A stretch of DNA of 64,000 bases from Aquimarina megaterium XH134 (GCF_000520975.1 NZ_JACB01000001.1:1-64000), one strand, 5' to 3'. Positions 27,599 through 37,219 are shown, numbered from the stretch's first letter. The notes: generated by a model from the sequence alone, not told the origin. Program-made: numbers and translations.

Positions 27599-28717
27599 TT
27601 AAGGTTTTTGTAGAGATATTGAATTTTTTGTGATATTATTTTGTTTTCTTGTTTTCTTCGACCAAAATGGTTTATCAAACAGTAATTTTTGGATTCCGAG
27701 TGTTAGCATTATATATAAAGGGATCAAAATCAGAACTGCTGTAATCCCAAATTGCTGGTATCCTAAAGCTCCCATTCCCCAACAAATAATTACCCATTGA
27801 ATGATGTATATTGTAGTTACTCGTTTACTACAATAATATAGAAACTCAAAAACTCTGTTTGTCTTTATATAGGTAACTAAAATATGCGCTAACCACATTA
27901 GAACTAAATTGAATCCTGCCAGATAAATAGTTCCTCCTGGTCCTAAATGAAAATAATCTCCGAAATGATACTCAAAATTATAAAAACACAATCCGCCACC
28001 AATCAGCATCAAAAAAACACCTGCAATAAACATTCTTTTAAATATATGGGCATTACTTTTATTTTTCTCTTTATACCACATTCCGAAGAACATCCCAATA
28101 AGTATAAAAGAAAACCAAGGAAATACAGCAAAATATACATTCCACTTTGCTCCCCACATTAGGTCCAGGATATAATCCACACTTCCTATTCCTAATTGGA
28201 AACCGTGTACCTCCTTGGTTACTACAGCTATTATAAATGCAATAATTAATGGTACATATTTGTTTTTTGAAAATTTGTTTATAATTCCCATAAATAATAG
28301 AGAAACTCCTGCAAGTTGTAATATATCACCAGTAAGCAACATATAGATCATGTTATCTATAGTAGCAGGAACTGTCCAGCCATAGGCTTCTATAAAAGCA
28401 TCTGGCATTGTCCCAATTAGAACTGGTAAGACAAATTTTAGAAAATTCATAATATACCCTGCAGCCAGAATATATAATGCCCGTTTTATAGACAATACTA
28501 TGCTTTGATTTCTGGATAAGGTAAATGAAACTCCCATTGCAATTAAAAACATCGGAGTTCCTTTTCCTATAAAATGAACTACTCCTCCTAGCCAGGTATT
28601 TGATTGAGTAGGTATATCGCCATATATCCATAAGGTATGTACTATGATTACCATCAACACACTTACCCCTCTTGCCAAATCAATTGCTAAAATTCTATTA
28701 CTATTATTATTCCTCAT
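27599..28717 (-). CDS. DUF1624/acyltransferase-like membrane protein
   Basis: A 372-residue membrane protein with about ten helices. The N-terminus RILAIDLARGVSVLMVIIVHTLW is typical of the DUF1624/heparan-glucosaminide acetyltransferase and related acyltransferase families, with the membrane histidine in IIVHT. FIGKGTPMFLIAMGVSF is also family-like. These proteins move acyl groups across or within the inner membrane. It lies six bases after the sterol-desaturase-family gene and four bases before the RpfF-like gene, so co-expression is nearly certain. It could transfer a fatty acyl group onto a siderophore intermediate or export a lipidated product. I cannot separate the DUF1624 and acyltransferase-3 families with confidence. 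Confidence 0.7.
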   Translation of the reverse strand: MRNNNSNRILAIDLARGVSVLMVIIVHTLWIYGDIPTQSNTWLGGVVHFIGKGTPMFLIAMGVSFTLSRNQSIVLSIKRALYILAAGYIMNFLKFVLPVLIGTMPDAFIEAYGWTVPATIDNMIYMLLTGDILQLAGVSLLFMGIINKFSKNKYVPLIIAFIIAVVTKEVHGFQLGIGSVDYILDLMWGAKWNVYFAVFPWFSFILIGMFFGMWYKEKNKSNAHIFKRMFIAGVFLMLIGGGLCFYNFEYHFGDYFHLGPGGTIYLAGFNLVLMWLAHILVTYIKTNRVFEFLYYCSKRVTTIYIIQWVIICWGMGALGYQQFGITAVLILIPLYIMLTLGIQKLLFDKPFWSKKTRKQNNITKNSISLQKP

Positions 28718-28723
28718 CTATAT

Positions 28724-29662
28724 TTACGTTTGTGCTTCTTTTTGTGTTCGCTTTATTAACTCATCTCGTATCCACGCTTCAGATCTATAGTCACTTGCCT
28801 TTTTACCTCCATCAATATGGTTCCAACCAGGATACATAATCAAGTATTTTAATTTGTCTGATACTTTTTTTGCTGTTTTCATATCAGCCCAAAGTTCTTT
28901 CCATAGTAGCAATTGAATTTGCCATAAACTCTCACTATTTATACTATCTCCCATTAATCCATACACAGGTTTTTCGTCATCTAGTTCTACTTGTAGGGTT
29001 CCAAAAATTTTATCCCAAATAGAAAAAGTCTCTCCGTAGTTTGTATCTAAGTATTTATGATTTTTGGCATGATGTACTCTATGCAAAGAAGGAGTTATAA
29101 GGATCCACTCTAACCATGGCTGTCTACCGATTAGTTTTTCGCTCACATGTTCATAAAGTCCATACAAATTTGCTATTAACTCGATGATAAAAATCATAAA
29201 GGGGTCAAATCCTAATAGAGGAAGCCATAATATGGTATGCGGCATGTGCAAAAAAATAAGAAATGATCCTCGTACCGCTACCGTTAGCTTCATTTCTTCT
29301 GCGGTATGATGCACCCCATGGATACACCAAAAGAATCTAATTTTATGCCCTATAAAATGCAATACATAAAACATAAAATCATATAAAAAATAGGCCAGCA
29401 CCCATATATACCATTCATATCCTAAGGTAAATAAGCGATATTCATATCCCCACATCATTATCCCCAAAATCACAATCTTACCCAAAAAAATGTACGGAAT
29501 CGATTCTAATATATAGGATACTATATTTACTACACCTTCTTTATGGCTTTCTATTTTTCTGGTTATAAACAGAATAACCCATTCTATAACGACAAGAGTT
29601 ATAATAACAATTCCAGAAATACTCTGAAACTTATCTAACCATATTTGAATTGTTTCGTTCAT
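28724..29662 (-). CDS. Sterol desaturase/fatty acid hydroxylase family protein
   Basis: A 312-residue integral membrane di-iron enzyme. Histidine motifs are HFIGHKIRFFW, HGVHHTAEEM and HRVHHAKN, the eight-histidine pattern of the fatty acid hydroxylase superfamily. WDKIFGTLQ after the last cluster is also characteristic. About four or five helices precede and separate the clusters. Members hydroxylate or desaturate lipids at an activated carbon. It lies between the NIS synthetase gene and the acyltransferase-like gene, which suggests modification of an acyl chain made or used by this operon. An iron-dependent enzyme in an iron-starvation operon is noteworthy. The substrate is unknown. Confidence 0.85.
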   Translation of the reverse strand: MNETIQIWLDKFQSISGIVIITLVVIEWVILFITRKIESHKEGVVNIVSYILESIPYIFLGKIVILGIMMWGYEYRLFTLGYEWYIWVLAYFLYDFMFYVLHFIGHKIRFFWCIHGVHHTAEEMKLTVAVRGSFLIFLHMPHTILWLPLLGFDPFMIFIIELIANLYGLYEHVSEKLIGRQPWLEWILITPSLHRVHHAKNHKYLDTNYGETFSIWDKIFGTLQVELDDEKPVYGLMGDSINSESLWQIQLLLWKELWADMKTAKKVSDKLKYLIMYPGWNHIDGGKKASDYRSEAWIRDELIKRTQKEAQT

Positions 29663-29698
29663 GCTTTGTTAGAATAAATAGGTTAAACTGATCTTCTT

Positions 29699-31540
29699 TT
29701 ATGAGTTACTCATAGCCGGAATCCTTACTTTATTATTACGATACTCTGCAATAGGGTTTTTAAGGGTTCCTACTAATTGTAAACTCTCTATAGGGTCTGC
29801 CAGATTCAGCATTTGTTTTGTATTTTTCAATTGTAATCTATTGAGGCAACATCTATCAAATTCTGGCACAAAAAGGTCATATTTCTTGAATTGTGCTTCT
29901 AATTCGGGGTGTTTTTGTTGATATGTGTTAATGCAATCGGCAACCAACTCCCAGAATAGTCCTTCGGGATACTCACAATATTCTTCTAGTATATCTCCCA
30001 TAAACCTAAAAAAGCAATCAAACACATCTGTAAAAATTGAAAGTATTTTCATTTTATCAGAGGTTTCGGTATACAAGCGTTTTACTTCTTCGGGTAAGTT
30101 TAATTCAGAATTAAAAACGATTACTTCTTCGGTAATATCTTTCATTAGCGCCTTTACAGGAGTATGATTTTCCATGACCATAATCAGATTTTCGCCATGT
30201 GGCATAAAAACCAACTCATAAGCATAGAAACAATGCAATAAAGGACTTAGATAACACTGTAGATATTTTTTCAACCAGGTTTCGGTATCAAATGAAGAAG
30301 CTTGTATCAATTCTGCTAACAATGAAGTATTATCATTATCTATATGTAAAAAGGCTGCCATGGTCATTACCTGTTGACTTTCTTTAATCTTAGACCCAGG
30401 AACTTCTCTCCATAAAGCAGAAAGCATCTTATTATGAGCATTTGTCTTACCTAAAACTTCGTAATCAAGGTTTTTATATCCAACAGTAGCAACTTCACCC
30501 AGCATGGTAAACCCTGTTTTTTTAAGGTATTTATCATCTTTAAGCAATTCGGTTATCCAAGCAGTGATATGGGGTGTACTTTGCATATAATATGGAGAAA
30601 GCCCCCTCATAAATCCCATATTTAAAATAGATAGTGCTGTTTTGGTGTATAATTTATCAGGAGCCGTTTTATTGTATAATGTTCTTATCGATTGTTGCGC
30701 AGAATATTGATCTTCTCCTTTTCCCAGAAACACGAGATCCATGTTTGCTATATCGGCTGCAAAAATATGAATGATCTTATTATGCCATTGCCAAGGGTGA
30801 ACGGGTATAAAAATGTAAGACTCCATATCCAATCCTAAATCTTCTAATACATCATTAAATTTAGCTATAGTAGAAACTCCTAGTTCTCGCCTCATTAATA
30901 ATTTATATTCAAACCCTTTTACCGCTGTAAATGTTGCTTTATCGCGATGGCCTGCCAGCCATATAATTTGAAACGTATTGTCGGTTTCGGGAGCATATTT
31001 AATGTAATCTTCGGCGTCAAAACCTATACGCCCATTATTAGCTACAAAACAGGGATGCCCTTCGGTCATTGCATGTTCGATTACCTGAAAACTACATTGA
31101 ACCAATTCTCTTGAAGAGCATTTTTTATTATGATATTTATATGCTGCTCCGGATAAAGTACTGGTAATCTCTTCGAGGTAGGTGGGCAACATATCATCAG
31201 AAATTCCTAAAGTATATCTAAATTCTAAAATAAAATGTATGGCATCTACAGTCACCAGATTTCCATTTCGTCTTTTTACAAGGCTATTCTCATCGATATG
31301 CCAATGATCAAGACTTCGTTTTTTGGCTTTAAACTCATAGGTAATTCCTGGTAAATCTGAGACCAAAACAAAATGTCCCCAATATTTTTCCTGATACTGT
31401 GGTTTTGGTTGTAAAAGTAATTCGTGTGTAAATTCACTAATTGCTTTTTTAACAAGAGCTCGATTTACTTTTTTCCAAATATCGAGTCTTAGATGATCAA
31501 GATTAACTTCTGGTTGGATTACCATATCTAACTTAGTCAT
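29699..31540 (-). CDS. NIS siderophore synthetase (IucA/IucC family), second copy
   Basis: A 613-residue NRPS-independent siderophore synthetase that joins an acyl carboxylate to an amine through an acyl-adenylate. Key segments are EGHPCFVANNGRIGFD (the DesD/AlcC-type variant of the ATP-binding motif), FIPVHPWQWHNK, NMGFMRGLSPYYM, FMPHGENLIMV and VKALMKDITEE. The AlcC/DesD-like motif points to a type C enzyme using N-hydroxy-N-succinyl diamines rather than to a citrate-specific type A enzyme. It overlaps the upstream GNAT gene by eight bases, so the pair mirrors the fused protein encoded just upstream (32168-34627). The specific step cannot be read. Confidence 0.9.
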   Translation of the reverse strand: MTKLDMVIQPEVNLDHLRLDIWKKVNRALVKKAISEFTHELLLQPKPQYQEKYWGHFVLVSDLPGITYEFKAKKRSLDHWHIDENSLVKRRNGNLVTVDAIHFILEFRYTLGISDDMLPTYLEEITSTLSGAAYKYHNKKCSSRELVQCSFQVIEHAMTEGHPCFVANNGRIGFDAEDYIKYAPETDNTFQIIWLAGHRDKATFTAVKGFEYKLLMRRELGVSTIAKFNDVLEDLGLDMESYIFIPVHPWQWHNKIIHIFAADIANMDLVFLGKGEDQYSAQQSIRTLYNKTAPDKLYTKTALSILNMGFMRGLSPYYMQSTPHITAWITELLKDDKYLKKTGFTMLGEVATVGYKNLDYEVLGKTNAHNKMLSALWREVPGSKIKESQQVMTMAAFLHIDNDNTSLLAELIQASSFDTETWLKKYLQCYLSPLLHCFYAYELVFMPHGENLIMVMENHTPVKALMKDITEEVIVFNSELNLPEEVKRLYTETSDKMKILSIFTDVFDCFFRFMGDILEEYCEYPEGLFWELVADCINTYQQKHPELEAQFKKYDLFVPEFDRCCLNRLQLKNTKQMLNLADPIESLQLVGTLKNPIAEYRNNKVRIPAMSNS

Positions 31541-32156
31541 TGATTTTATTTTTATGTGCTATATTTTTATTGTCTTCTCGTAAGAGTGCTTTCTTGTAAT
31601 CTTTCTTATTGCAAAAAGCTAATGCTGCTGTTTTATGAGGTAATTCAATCTCTTTATGATATTGAAACCCTGCTCGTTTATTGAGTACATGAATTTTTTC
31701 ATTTCTCACATCTGGTTCTACAACAATGCGATTGGTTTGAGGATCACTAAACAGATATTCGAGAATTGTAGAAAATACATGCCAGGTAAAATTTGGAATC
31801 TTTTTTTTGATGGGGCTAACCAAAATATGCATTCCACAGTCTCCTTCCTTTGCTTCATAACAAGCTGAAATAGGATCTTTTACAGCAAGGTAACGTTCCA
31901 TTAAAAAAATTGGTTGGTTATTTAGCACACCTATAAAAGCATCATGATGATCTGATTCGACTATTTCTTGATACGCAAGTCTTACTTCTTCTAAAGTATG
32001 CTCTTGCATACCCCAGTAAGTAGCATAAGGCCTGGTAACCCAATCGTGGATAGTTTCTATATCTTTTTCTATATCCAAAAGACGTAAATGTATATCTCCG
32101 AGCTCTTTAATAGTTCTAGAAAAAACTGTGGATGGTATGGTTGCTGCGTTATTCAT
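31533..32156 (-). CDS. GNAT siderophore N-acyltransferase, stand-alone copy
   Basis: A 207-residue GNAT enzyme of the IucB/DesC type, which acylates the hydroxylamine of an N-hydroxydiamine. Family segments include GDIHLRLLDIEKD, DWVTRPYATYWGM, CGMHILVSP and RIVVEPDVRNEKIHVLNKRAGF. It is clearly homologous to the first 200 residues of the fused protein upstream (IHDWVTRPYATYWGMQ versus LHDWVNRDYALFWGMQ). Having two copies suggests two acyl donors, for example succinyl-CoA and a second one such as acetyl-CoA or a fatty acyl group. The stop overlaps the start of the NIS synthetase gene. Confidence 0.88.
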   Translation of the reverse strand: MNNAATIPSTVFSRTIKELGDIHLRLLDIEKDIETIHDWVTRPYATYWGMQEHTLEEVRLAYQEIVESDHHDAFIGVLNNQPIFLMERYLAVKDPISACYEAKEGDCGMHILVSPIKKKIPNFTWHVFSTILEYLFSDPQTNRIVVEPDVRNEKIHVLNKRAGFQYHKEIELPHKTAALAFCNKKDYKKALLREDNKNIAHKNKIND

Positions 32157-32167
32157 AAAAAAGGATC

Positions 32168-34627
32168 TTATACTAGAGGGCTGGGTTTTTCTTTTCTAAA
32201 AGCAGCAATAGGGTTTTGTAATCGTCCTGCAAACTGAAGTAAAGCAACAGGATCATCCAGATCAATCATCTGTTTATTGTTGTTTAATTGTAGCCTGTTA
32301 AGACACGATAGATGAAATTCTGGCGCAAAAAGATCGTATTGTTTAAATTTGGCTGCTTTTTCTGGATAACGTTGCTGATATTGATGTATATTTTCTGCTA
32401 CTAACTCCCAGAAATTCTCTTCAGAATATCCAGCATGTTCAACCAGGATATGGGACATGAATCTAAAAAATCCATCAAAAATATCTGTAAAAATAGATAA
32501 CAATTTCACATCTTCGGGAACAGGAGCATACATACGTTTCAAGTGCTCGGGTAATTTAACTTCCGGACTAAGAATGCAGGCTTCTTCGGTAATATCTTTC
32601 ATTAATATTTTCACCGGTATGTTATTTTCTAATACCATAATGATATTTTCGCCGTGAGGCATAAACACCAAATCGAAATGATAAAAACAGTGTATTAGCG
32701 GACTTAGATATGCTTTAAAATAATTCTGTAACCATTCTGAGATAGATAAGCCTGAGGCAGCAATAATTTTGGGTAGTAATGCTTCTCCGGTTTGATCAAT
32801 ATGTAGAAAAGCGGCCATTGTCATTGGTTTTTGGCCATCATCTATCATACCCATCGGGCTTTCTCTCCATAATGAGGCCAGCATTTTATTATAGTCATTA
32901 TGTGGCCCAAACTCCTTGAAATATGGATTTACATAACTAACAGAACCTATTTCTCCCAGCATCTTAAATCCTGTTTCTTTAATATAAGAATCATTATATA
33001 ATAATTCTTCTAACCAAACTGCCATTTTTGGAGCTGTACCCAAATAGTATAAAGGTAATCCTCTCATAAATCCCATGTTTAAGATAGAAAGGGCGGTTTT
33101 GGTATACAGTTTATGAGGGTTCGAAATATTAAACAATGTACGTATCGATTGTTGCGCCAGGTATTGATCAGGACCATAACCCAAACAAATCAAGTTTCCT
33201 TTGGCAACCTCTGGAGAGAATATATTGGCCAATTTATTAAACCATTGCCAGGGATGCATAGGAATGAAATAATACTCATCTGGATCAAAACCTTTATTCT
33301 TTATTATGGTATTAAAAGACAAAATAGTATCTGCTCCTAATTCTTGTTCAATTAAGGTTTCATACGGTAAATCCTCGATAGCAGCATATACGGCACTACT
33401 CTTATGGCCTGCTAACCATATGAGGTAAAAAGAATTTCCGGCTTCGGGAGCATATGATCTATAGTCGCTACTATCAAATCCTATTCGGCCATTATTAGCT
33501 ACAAAACCAGGATGACCTTCCATCATTGATTGCTCGATAGTCTGAAAATCTGCAGAGACCAAATCTATAGCCAAAGGATTTTTTTTCACATGTTTAAAAG
33601 CGCTTCCGTACAGAGTGCTAATAATTTCTTCGAGATATACAGGCATTGTAGTAGTATCAATCCCTAATTTTTCTCTAAACTCTTTGATAAATAAAATAGC
33701 ATCTAGCCTTACCGATTTTTCGGATTCATATTTCTGAATAGAAACTTCGCTAATCCATAAATGATGTAATGCCAATTGTTTTCCTCTAAATTCATATCGA
33801 ATCTCTGGGTTATCGGCTTCCAAAGTATACCTATTCCAACCATCTCCCAGTTTTTCTACTATTCTGGGCTGTATAAGCAACTCATGGCTAAATTCGCATA
33901 TTGCTTTTTTGATTAGTAAAGTATTTACTTTAACCCATAATTCTGGTTGTATATGGGATACAGATTGTTGGGGCGAAACGGCGTTGTCTAATGTATTCAT
34001 TGCACTTCGTTTATGGATTTGTGGAAATAATTTAAGTTGGTTATGTTTTTGTCTGGTTAAGAAAGCGAGTTGTGCTGTTTTATGCGGAAGTTCGACAATA
34101 GTATCAAGCTGAAAACCTACACGTTGGCAAATCGAAAACATCTTTTTATTTCGTATATCGGGCTCTACTATAATTCGATGTATTTTTTCATCCTGAAAAA
34201 CAAAATTCATGATCGTATCAAACATATACCATGTAAAGTTTTCAATTTTACCTTCGGATGGCGGTGCTACTATAATATGAATCCCGCAGTCATTGCTCTG
34301 GGCCGAATAATATTTTCCGATAAGATCTTGTTGTGGATGATAACGTTCTAAAACAAAAACAGGTTGTTCTCTATATACACCAACAAAAATATCGTAATGA
34401 TCTGGTCGTATTAATTTGGCATATTCGGCTTTTACCTTTTCAACCGAACTTTGTTGCATACCCCAGAATAAAGCATAATCTCGATTTACCCAATCGTGTA
34501 ATACAATACTGTCTGTTTCAACATCAAAATGTCGTATATGAATATCACCAAAGTTCTTATATGATGACGAAAACTCATATCCTTCTTTTGCAGATGTTAC
34601 TAAACCTGTATGTTCTTGTACTGACAT
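32168..34627 (-). CDS. dfoC: DfoC-like GNAT/NIS synthetase fusion
   Basis: An 819-residue bifunctional enzyme. Residues about 20-200 are a GNAT N-acyltransferase (GDIHIRHFDVETD, RIIVEPDIRNKKMFSICQRVGF). Residues about 215-819 are an IucA/IucC synthetase (EGHPGFVANNGRIGFD, FIPMHPWQWFNKL, FMPHGENIIMV, VKILMKDITEE). The same fusion is known as DfoC in the desferrioxamine pathway of Erwinia and Pantoea, where it acylates N-hydroxycadaverine and then links or cyclises the units. It is followed 11 bases later by a split copy of the same two domains, so the module was duplicated. The symbol follows the DfoC layout; the actual product is unproven. Confidence 0.88.
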   Translation of the reverse strand: MSVQEHTGLVTSAKEGYEFSSSYKNFGDIHIRHFDVETDSIVLHDWVNRDYALFWGMQQSSVEKVKAEYAKLIRPDHYDIFVGVYREQPVFVLERYHPQQDLIGKYYSAQSNDCGIHIIVAPPSEGKIENFTWYMFDTIMNFVFQDEKIHRIIVEPDIRNKKMFSICQRVGFQLDTIVELPHKTAQLAFLTRQKHNQLKLFPQIHKRSAMNTLDNAVSPQQSVSHIQPELWVKVNTLLIKKAICEFSHELLIQPRIVEKLGDGWNRYTLEADNPEIRYEFRGKQLALHHLWISEVSIQKYESEKSVRLDAILFIKEFREKLGIDTTTMPVYLEEIISTLYGSAFKHVKKNPLAIDLVSADFQTIEQSMMEGHPGFVANNGRIGFDSSDYRSYAPEAGNSFYLIWLAGHKSSAVYAAIEDLPYETLIEQELGADTILSFNTIIKNKGFDPDEYYFIPMHPWQWFNKLANIFSPEVAKGNLICLGYGPDQYLAQQSIRTLFNISNPHKLYTKTALSILNMGFMRGLPLYYLGTAPKMAVWLEELLYNDSYIKETGFKMLGEIGSVSYVNPYFKEFGPHNDYNKMLASLWRESPMGMIDDGQKPMTMAAFLHIDQTGEALLPKIIAASGLSISEWLQNYFKAYLSPLIHCFYHFDLVFMPHGENIIMVLENNIPVKILMKDITEEACILSPEVKLPEHLKRMYAPVPEDVKLLSIFTDIFDGFFRFMSHILVEHAGYSEENFWELVAENIHQYQQRYPEKAAKFKQYDLFAPEFHLSCLNRLQLNNNKQMIDLDDPVALLQFAGRLQNPIAAFRKEKPSPLV

Positions 34628-34636
34628 ATAAAATCT

Positions 34637-35824
34637 TTATGTTTTTGCTAGATTCTTTGCTCTTGCTCTAATTGTTGTTCTGATAAACATGAAATAGTAC
34701 ATTGCTAGTGCAATGAAAAAACCTGCTAATGCTACTGTAAATGGAATTTGTAACCCGTGTTGATCTACCACAATCCCTACGGAAAAAGAAGCTAGTAATA
34801 CTCCCAGGTTTTGAAAAAAATGGACCTTACTGTAATCGATAGCATAAGAATTTGGTGAACTAAACTCAAACAGTAATACATCAAAACGCACTACTCCCTG
34901 AAAAATCGCCCAACCATAAATAATTCTTCCTACAATCACAATGGCCTCAACAGGAAGTCCTTGAAGTATGAGTCCAATCATTCCTAGAAATAATGCTGAT
35001 ATGATACTCTTATTTTTATTTTTTGGACTATACTTTGTATTGATCCACAGTGCAATTAATGCTACAAAACCAGGTATCGCATATATGCTTCCAGAAATTA
35101 ATTTACCATCATAATCAGAGAGGCTTTCCCAGTATAATGAGAAAAAAGGGCGGATTAGAAAATCACTAAAATATAAGATCATCGTTACTAACCCAATCTT
35201 AAGGATAAAACCTTGGGGAATAATTTTATCCTTAGCATCAAGAGTCGATTGAGTTTCAATAATTTTATTTGTATCATATTTTTTGCTACGCAGTACATAC
35301 ATACTTATTCCCATTTGCATAAAATCTCCAGCGGCCATCGCCAGAAAAATATAACTGGCATCAACAAAATCTACTGTCAATCCACCAATCACTGCTCCTA
35401 AAATCCCTCCTAGATGTACAACAACAGAGAGCACTCCTATCGTGCTTGTGTGCTCTTTTTTGGTAATAATTTTTAAGATATAAGGGTATACCAAAAGATA
35501 ACTTCCTTTAAATAATACCATAACCAAGGATATGATCCAGAAATTAATATAAGAGGTGGTCCAATAACAGTATAATGCTAATATTCCTGCTACACATTGC
35601 GTATACACCAAAATATTTAACTCAGCTACTTTTTTGGATACATATGCCCAAAACGGAAATGCAATCATCACCATAAAGCAAATAGCGGCAAAATAATACC
35701 CTACATATTTGGGGTCTGTAACCCCAAAGCGAGCTTCAAAAAACTGTGGATAAAAGGGGTGTAGCAAATAATCGCTTACTACCGCTACCAGAGTCATGAG
35801 AATAAGGATTTTTTTTAGAGTCAT
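34637..35824 (-). CDS. MFS transporter, probable siderophore exporter
   Basis: From the ATG at 35824 this is a 395-residue major facilitator superfamily protein with about 12 helices (PFYPQFFEARFG after helix 1, FPFWAYVSKKVAE as the helix 2-3 loop). A GTG nine codons upstream lies inside the palindromic repeat at 35843-35875 and is unlikely. It sits between the N-monooxygenase and the fused synthetase gene. MFS exporters of this type secrete newly made hydroxamate siderophores (compare AlcS and IucX-like genes), which is the most likely role. Import of a ferric siderophore across the inner membrane is an alternative. Confidence 0.82.
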   Translation of the reverse strand: MTLKKILILMTLVAVVSDYLLHPFYPQFFEARFGVTDPKYVGYYFAAICFMVMIAFPFWAYVSKKVAELNILVYTQCVAGILALYCYWTTSYINFWIISLVMVLFKGSYLLVYPYILKIITKKEHTSTIGVLSVVVHLGGILGAVIGGLTVDFVDASYIFLAMAAGDFMQMGISMYVLRSKKYDTNKIIETQSTLDAKDKIIPQGFILKIGLVTMILYFSDFLIRPFFSLYWESLSDYDGKLISGSIYAIPGFVALIALWINTKYSPKNKNKSIISALFLGMIGLILQGLPVEAIVIVGRIIYGWAIFQGVVRFDVLLFEFSSPNSYAIDYSKVHFFQNLGVLLASFSVGIVVDQHGLQIPFTVALAGFFIALAMYYFMFIRTTIRARAKNLAKT

Positions 35825-35842
35825 TGTAGGGTTACAATTTAT

Positions 35843-35875
35843 AGACCTCACAGGTCTTAAAGACCTGTGAGGTCT
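35843..35875. repeat. Palindromic dispersed repeat inside the operon
   Basis: A perfect 15-bp inverted repeat AGACCTCACAGGTCT / AGACCTGTGAGGTCT encloses the loop TAA. Elements with this sequence occur in many copies between genes in Flavobacteriia. It lies between the monooxygenase and MFS genes and would form a very stable hairpin in the operon mRNA. It could protect or process the transcript or lower downstream expression. Confidence 0.7.
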
Positions 35876-35884
35876 GTTTATGAT

Positions 35885-37219
35885 TTACCTTAAAACAGGT
35901 TCCTCTATACTAATTTCTTCTTCCCGAGTCACTTCAAATTGTTGAAAAGCAATACGTTTTTCTATCGGATAATGCTCTTTTCCTGTTAGTTCTTTAATGA
36001 TAAAAGAATTGCGATAGCAAGCCATTCCTAAATCTGGAGTTACGAACCCATGGGTGTGCAATTCTACATTTTGTACGTAGATGTCCTTACCTTGCTTATC
36101 GATACTATAATTGCGATGTACATCATATCGGTTTTTATCATCCCACTTAATCCGATCTGCTATACCTTCTATAAATTCTGGTTTCTGATAGGTATAGCCA
36201 GTTGCTAGTATCAATGCCTCTGTTTGGTGTCGGTATTGTTTATCTTGTTCAATTTGGTGTAATTCGAGATCAAAAGTATCGTGATTTTCATTATACGCTG
36301 CAGTGGTCAATTCAGAATTAGTACGCAATGATATCTTAACATCATTAGTCAACTGCTTGGTATAGATTAGATCATAGATATCTGCAATTAGATCTTGATT
36401 AATTCCTTTATAGAGATGTTTTTGATTTTGAATTAAATGATCCTTTTTATTCTGTGGCAGATTATAGAAGTAATCTACATACTCTGGCGAAGTCATCTCT
36501 AGAGTTAATTTAGAATACTCTAATGGAAAGAACCTTGGAGATCTGGTAATCCAGTTTAATTGATATCCTTTTGTTTCAATATCTTGTAAAAGGTCATAAA
36601 AAATTTCTGCTGCACTTTGCCCGCTACCTAAAATGGTAATAGATTTTTTGGATTGTACTACTGCTTTACTCTTTAGATATGATGAAGAGTGAAATGCTTT
36701 TCCTTCTAATTGCCTGCAACATCCCGGAACATAAGGTTGAGTCCCTGTACCTAAAACCAGTTTTCTTGCTTTGTATATTTTTAAGTCATCGGTCTGTGTA
36801 CATTTTGAGGTAACAACATAATACTCTTCTTTTTCATTATATTGTATATGAGTTACTTCGGTATTAAAAAACAAGTTAGGCAGTTTTTCTATTACCCACT
36901 GGCAATATTGATTGTATTCATTTCGAAGTAGTAAGAAATTTTCTTTTATATAGAAGGAATACATGCGTCCTTGTTTTTTGATATAATTCAAAAAACTAAA
37001 TGGGCTGGTAGGATCTGCCAGAGTTACCAAATCTGCCATAAACGGAATCTGTAATGTTGTATCTTGAAGTAACATCCCAGGGTGCCAGTCAAACTTAGAG
37101 CTTTTGTCTAAAAAAACCCCTTCTAACCCATCAATAGGTTCGGTTAAACAAGCTAGTCCCAGGTTAAAAGGACCAATTCCTACCGCTACAAAATCTATTA
37201 TTTTAGTATCACTCATCAT
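35885..37219 (-). CDS. dfoA: Diamine/lysine N-monooxygenase
   Basis: A 444-residue flavin N-monooxygenase of the IucD/DesB/AlcA family that hydroxylates a terminal amine, here most likely cadaverine. The FAD site is VGIGPFNLGLA, the NADPH site is ILGSGQSAAEIFYDL, and the C-terminal ATGYTYQKPEF motif is present. WHPGMLLQDTTLQIPFMADL is also characteristic. It follows the PLP decarboxylase by nine bases, as in desferrioxamine clusters (decarboxylase then monooxygenase). Two methionines start the frame (37219 and 37216); either may be used. The symbol reflects the inferred cadaverine pathway and not a proven substrate. Confidence 0.9.
   Translation of the reverse strand: MMSDTKIIDFVAVGIGPFNLGLACLTEPIDGLEGVFLDKSSKFDWHPGMLLQDTTLQIPFMADLVTLADPTSPFSFLNYIKKQGRMYSFYIKENFLLLRNEYNQYCQWVIEKLPNLFFNTEVTHIQYNEKEEYYVVTSKCTQTDDLKIYKARKLVLGTGTQPYVPGCCRQLEGKAFHSSSYLKSKAVVQSKKSITILGSGQSAAEIFYDLLQDIETKGYQLNWITRSPRFFPLEYSKLTLEMTSPEYVDYFYNLPQNKKDHLIQNQKHLYKGINQDLIADIYDLIYTKQLTNDVKISLRTNSELTTAAYNENHDTFDLELHQIEQDKQYRHQTEALILATGYTYQKPEFIEGIADRIKWDDKNRYDVHRNYSIDKQGKDIYVQNVELHTHGFVTPDLGMACYRNSFIIKELTGKEHYPIEKRIAFQQFEVTREEEISIEEPVLR

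Noticed and set aside
27595..27678. Longer form of the RpfF-like protein starting at TTG 27678
   Set aside because: It overlaps the upstream gene by 80 bases, adds low-complexity lysine-rich residues and exceeds the family length; the ATG at 27594 fits.
35825..35851. GTG start for the MFS transporter
   Set aside because: It lies inside the palindromic repeat, and the ATG at 35824 starts right at the first helix.
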